The notes under the pieces are model-generated. The model saw nothing but the letters and a program-made list of their open reading frames with translations. It ran no database searches and was not told where the DNA came from. 64,000 nt of DNA from Rubrivivax sp. (lineage in GTDB: Bacteria; Pseudomonadota; Gammaproteobacteria; Burkholderiales; Burkholderiaceae_C). Numbering within the stretch: position 1 is the stretch's first letter; each line of letters begins with the position of its first letter. Shown here piece by piece: positions 62,522 to 64,000 of the stretch. A program made the position numbers and the translations under genes. The DNA is taken from assembly GCA_019635285.1 (NCBI GenBank), contig JAHBZS010000006.1, forward strand, positions 89,945 to 153,944, read 5' to 3'.

Positions 62522-63774
62522 CGATGGCCGGGTCGTCGACAGGCCGCCGCGCCGCGGCTATGCCGTTCATCATGCTCACGGTGCTGATCGACATGGTGGC
62601 GATCGGCCTGATCGTGCCGGTGCTGCCGCTGCTGGTGGGCACCTTCACTACGTCGCCTGCGCAGCAGACCTTCTGGTTCGGCGTGGTCTCGTTCGCCTTC
62701 GGCATCGCCAATTTCTTCGGCAGCCCGGTGCTCGGCGGGCTGTCCGACCGCTACGGCCGACGTCCGGTGCTGCTGATCGGCGTCAGCGGGCTGGCGTTGA
62801 GCTTCTTCGTCACCGGGCTGGCGACGGCGCTGTGGATGCTCATCGCGGTGCGGCTGGTCAGCGGCGCGATGCAGGCCAACGCCGCCGTGGCCAATGCTTA
62901 TGTGGCCGACATCACGCCGCCCGAGGACCGTGCGCGCCGCTTCGGCCTGGTCGGCGCGATGTTCGGGCTGGGCTTCATCCTCGGCCCGGCGATGGGCGGA
63001 CTGCTGGGCTCGATCAGCATCCACCTGCCGTTCTTCGTGGCCGGCGCGCTGGCCATCGTCAACTGGCTCTACGGCTGGTTCGTGCTGCCCGAATCGCTGC
63101 CCGCGGCCAACCGCATGGCCTTCGCCTGGCGGCGCGCCAACCCGTTCGGCGCGCTGCGCCTGCTGCGCTCGCATGCCGAACTCGCCGGCCTCGCCATCGT
63201 CAACTTCCTGCTCTACTTCGCCCACCACGTGTTCTCGGCGGTGTTCGTGCTCTACGCCGGGCACCGCTACGGCTGGGGCGCGCTGCAGGTCGGCCTCGTG
63301 CTCGCCTTCGCCGGCGCGCTCGACATGCTCGTGCAGGGCGTGCTGGTCGGACCGGTGGCGAAGCGGCTCGGCGACCGTCGCACGATGGTGCTCGGCCTCG
63401 CCGGCGGCGCCATCGGCATTGCCTGCATGGGCCTCGCCCCGAACGGCGTGCTGTTCGCGCTGACGATGCTGCCGAACGCGCTGTGGGGCCTGGCCATGCC
63501 GACCCTGCAGGCGCTGATGACGCGACGCGTGTCGGAATCCGAACAGGGGCAACTGCAGGGCGCCAACATGAGCGTGGCGAGCATCGCCGGCATCTTCTCG
63601 CCGCTGTTCTTCGGCTGGGTCTACTCGATCTCCAGCGGCACCGACGCGATGATCCCGTTCATCGGCACCAGCCTGTTGCTGGCGGCGGTCGTGCTCGCCG
63701 CCGCCGCGCTGATCGGAGCCCGCGTGGCCGGCGCAGCCGAACGCGACGACGGCGGGCCGGCGGCAGCCCCCTGA
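62518..63774 (+). CDS. TCR/Tet-type MFS multidrug or tetracycline-like transporter
   Basis: A 418-residue inner-membrane protein with twelve predicted helices. The opening [26 protein letters not shown] with Asp in helix 1 and [19 protein letters not shown] (motif A) are typical of the TetA-like drug:H+ antiporters (DHA1). [13 protein letters not shown] is motif C. Sequence resembles chromosomal TCR/Tet family members more than the named TetA determinants, so tetracycline resistance should not be assumed. It overlaps guaB by 4 bp and is thus co-transcribed with it. Confidence 0.92.
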   Translation: MTMAGSSTGRRAAAMPFIMLTVLIDMVAIGLIVPVLPLLVGTFTTSPAQQTFWFGVVSFAFGIANFFGSPVLGGLSDRYGRRPVLLIGVSGLALSFFVTGLATALWMLIAVRLVSGAMQANAAVANAYVADITPPEDRARRFGLVGAMFGLGFILGPAMGGLLGSISIHLPFFVAGALAIVNWLYGWFVLPESLPAANRMAFAWRRANPFGALRLLRSHAELAGLAIVNFLLYFAHHVFSAVFVLYAGHRYGWGALQVGLVLAFAGALDMLVQGVLVGPVAKRLGDRRTMVLGLAGGAIGIACMGLAPNGVLFALTMLPNALWGLAMPTLQALMTRRVSESEQGQLQGANMSVASIAGIFSPLFFGWVYSISSGTDAMIPFIGTSLLLAAVVLAAAALIGARVAGAAERDDGGPAAAP

Positions 63775-63799
63775 TCCGGCGCCGCGGCCGCGGCATCGA

Positions 63800-64000
63800 T
63801 CAGGCGTCGCCGAGGCGCTCCATGCGATAGCTGCCGTCGAGCACCCGCTGCACCCACGAGGCGTGCTCGAGGTACCAGTCGACCGTGCGCGCGATGCCCG
63901 ATTCGAAGCTTTCGGTCGGACGCCAGCCGAGCTCGCGGCGGATCTTGGAGGCATCGATCGCATAGCGGCGGTCATGGCCGGGGCGGTCCTTCACGAAGGC
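63800..64000 (-). CDS. rfbB: C-terminal end of dTDP-glucose 4,6-dehydratase (partial)
   Basis: About 66 codons running off the right edge of the window, 26 bp convergent with the transporter. [19 protein letters not shown] followed by [20 protein letters not shown] is the standard C-terminal segment of RfbB (RmlB), the NAD-dependent SDR that makes dTDP-4-keto-6-deoxyglucose for rhamnose synthesis. The catalytic part is outside the window. It probably starts a surface polysaccharide gene cluster to the right. Confidence 0.9.
   Translation of the reverse strand, partial: AFVKDRPGHDRRYAIDASKIRRELGWRPTESFESGIARTVDWYLEHASWVQRVLDGSYRMERLGDA

Noticed and set aside
62518-63774. Acquired tetracycline resistance determinant
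   Set aside because: It is a TetA-like DHA1 transporter but has host-like composition, is coupled to guaB, and shows no mobile element or tetR nearby.

Overview
The window is high-GC DNA (roughly 70 percent by eye), densely coded on both strands, with short intergenic gaps and many ATGA/GTGA stop-start overlaps. Gene content and synteny point to a chromosome of a betaproteobacterium of the order Burkholderiales (Leptothrix/Rubrivivax/Ideonella-like or Comamonadaceae-like). The markers are the thrS-infC-rpmI-rplT-pheS-pheT-ihfA-merR block, the smpB/ratA/rnfH/guaB block, polyhydroxyalkanoate genes (phaZ, phaR) and GspA/GspB. No rRNA, CRISPR array, transposase or phage gene was seen. Two proline tRNAs are present (anticodons TGG and GGG).

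Layout. 1-5.4 kb: tail of a flavoprotein, PHA depolymerase, GST, cupin, tRNA-Pro and a membrane GGDEF-EAL protein. 5.5-10.7 kb: tex, a cobalt-type nitrile hydratase operon (alpha-beta-accessory) and a patatin-like protein. 10.7-18.5 kb: the translation operon, opened by a Thr-rich leader peptide plus terminator, with infC reading from an ATC codon and a strongly structured infC-rpmI spacer. 18.6-19.6 kb: tRNA-Pro, an AhpD-like protein and a 400-bp region holding a small transcript with a full-length Shine-Dalgarno, mini-ORFs and a perfect terminator. 19.6-29 kb: mixed housekeeping and hypothetical genes (monooxygenase, GlcG-like, beta-propeller, cardiolipin synthase, HipA-like/DUF3037 pair, PEP mutase family, phosphoesterase, AsmA).

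29-40.7 kb is a catabolic-looking region: ornithine-cyclodeaminase-like, SDR, cytochrome P450, MFS, an APH-type kinase next to two acyl-CoA dehydrogenases, enoyl-CoA hydratase, a Baeyer-Villiger monooxygenase and a serine hydrolase. Together these could hydroxylate a hydrophobic substrate, oxidise it to a ketone, convert it to an ester, hydrolyse it and beta-oxidise the acid, but the substrate is not visible. 40.8-43.6 kb: an ECF42-type sigma factor with two DGPF (YCII) proteins, the latter separated by a 274-bp nested palindrome. 43.7-48.7 kb: Rap1a-like and glycine-zipper proteins, GspA/GspB and a large Gly-rich exported protein. 48.9-52.1 kb: phaR, rimO, metC.

52.1-57.8 kb joins a GAF-Fis regulator, a divergent PQQ/haem alcohol dehydrogenase and a convergent TonB receptor closely resembling PqqU (YncD), the PQQ importer. 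This suggests the dehydrogenase may use scavenged cofactor. 57.9-64 kb: a histone-deacetylase-family protein, an 80-bp tandem repeat grown out of the smpB 3' end, smpB, ratA, rnfH, a DUF4124 protein, guaB, an MFS drug transporter and the C-terminal end of an rfbB-like gene cut by the window edge.
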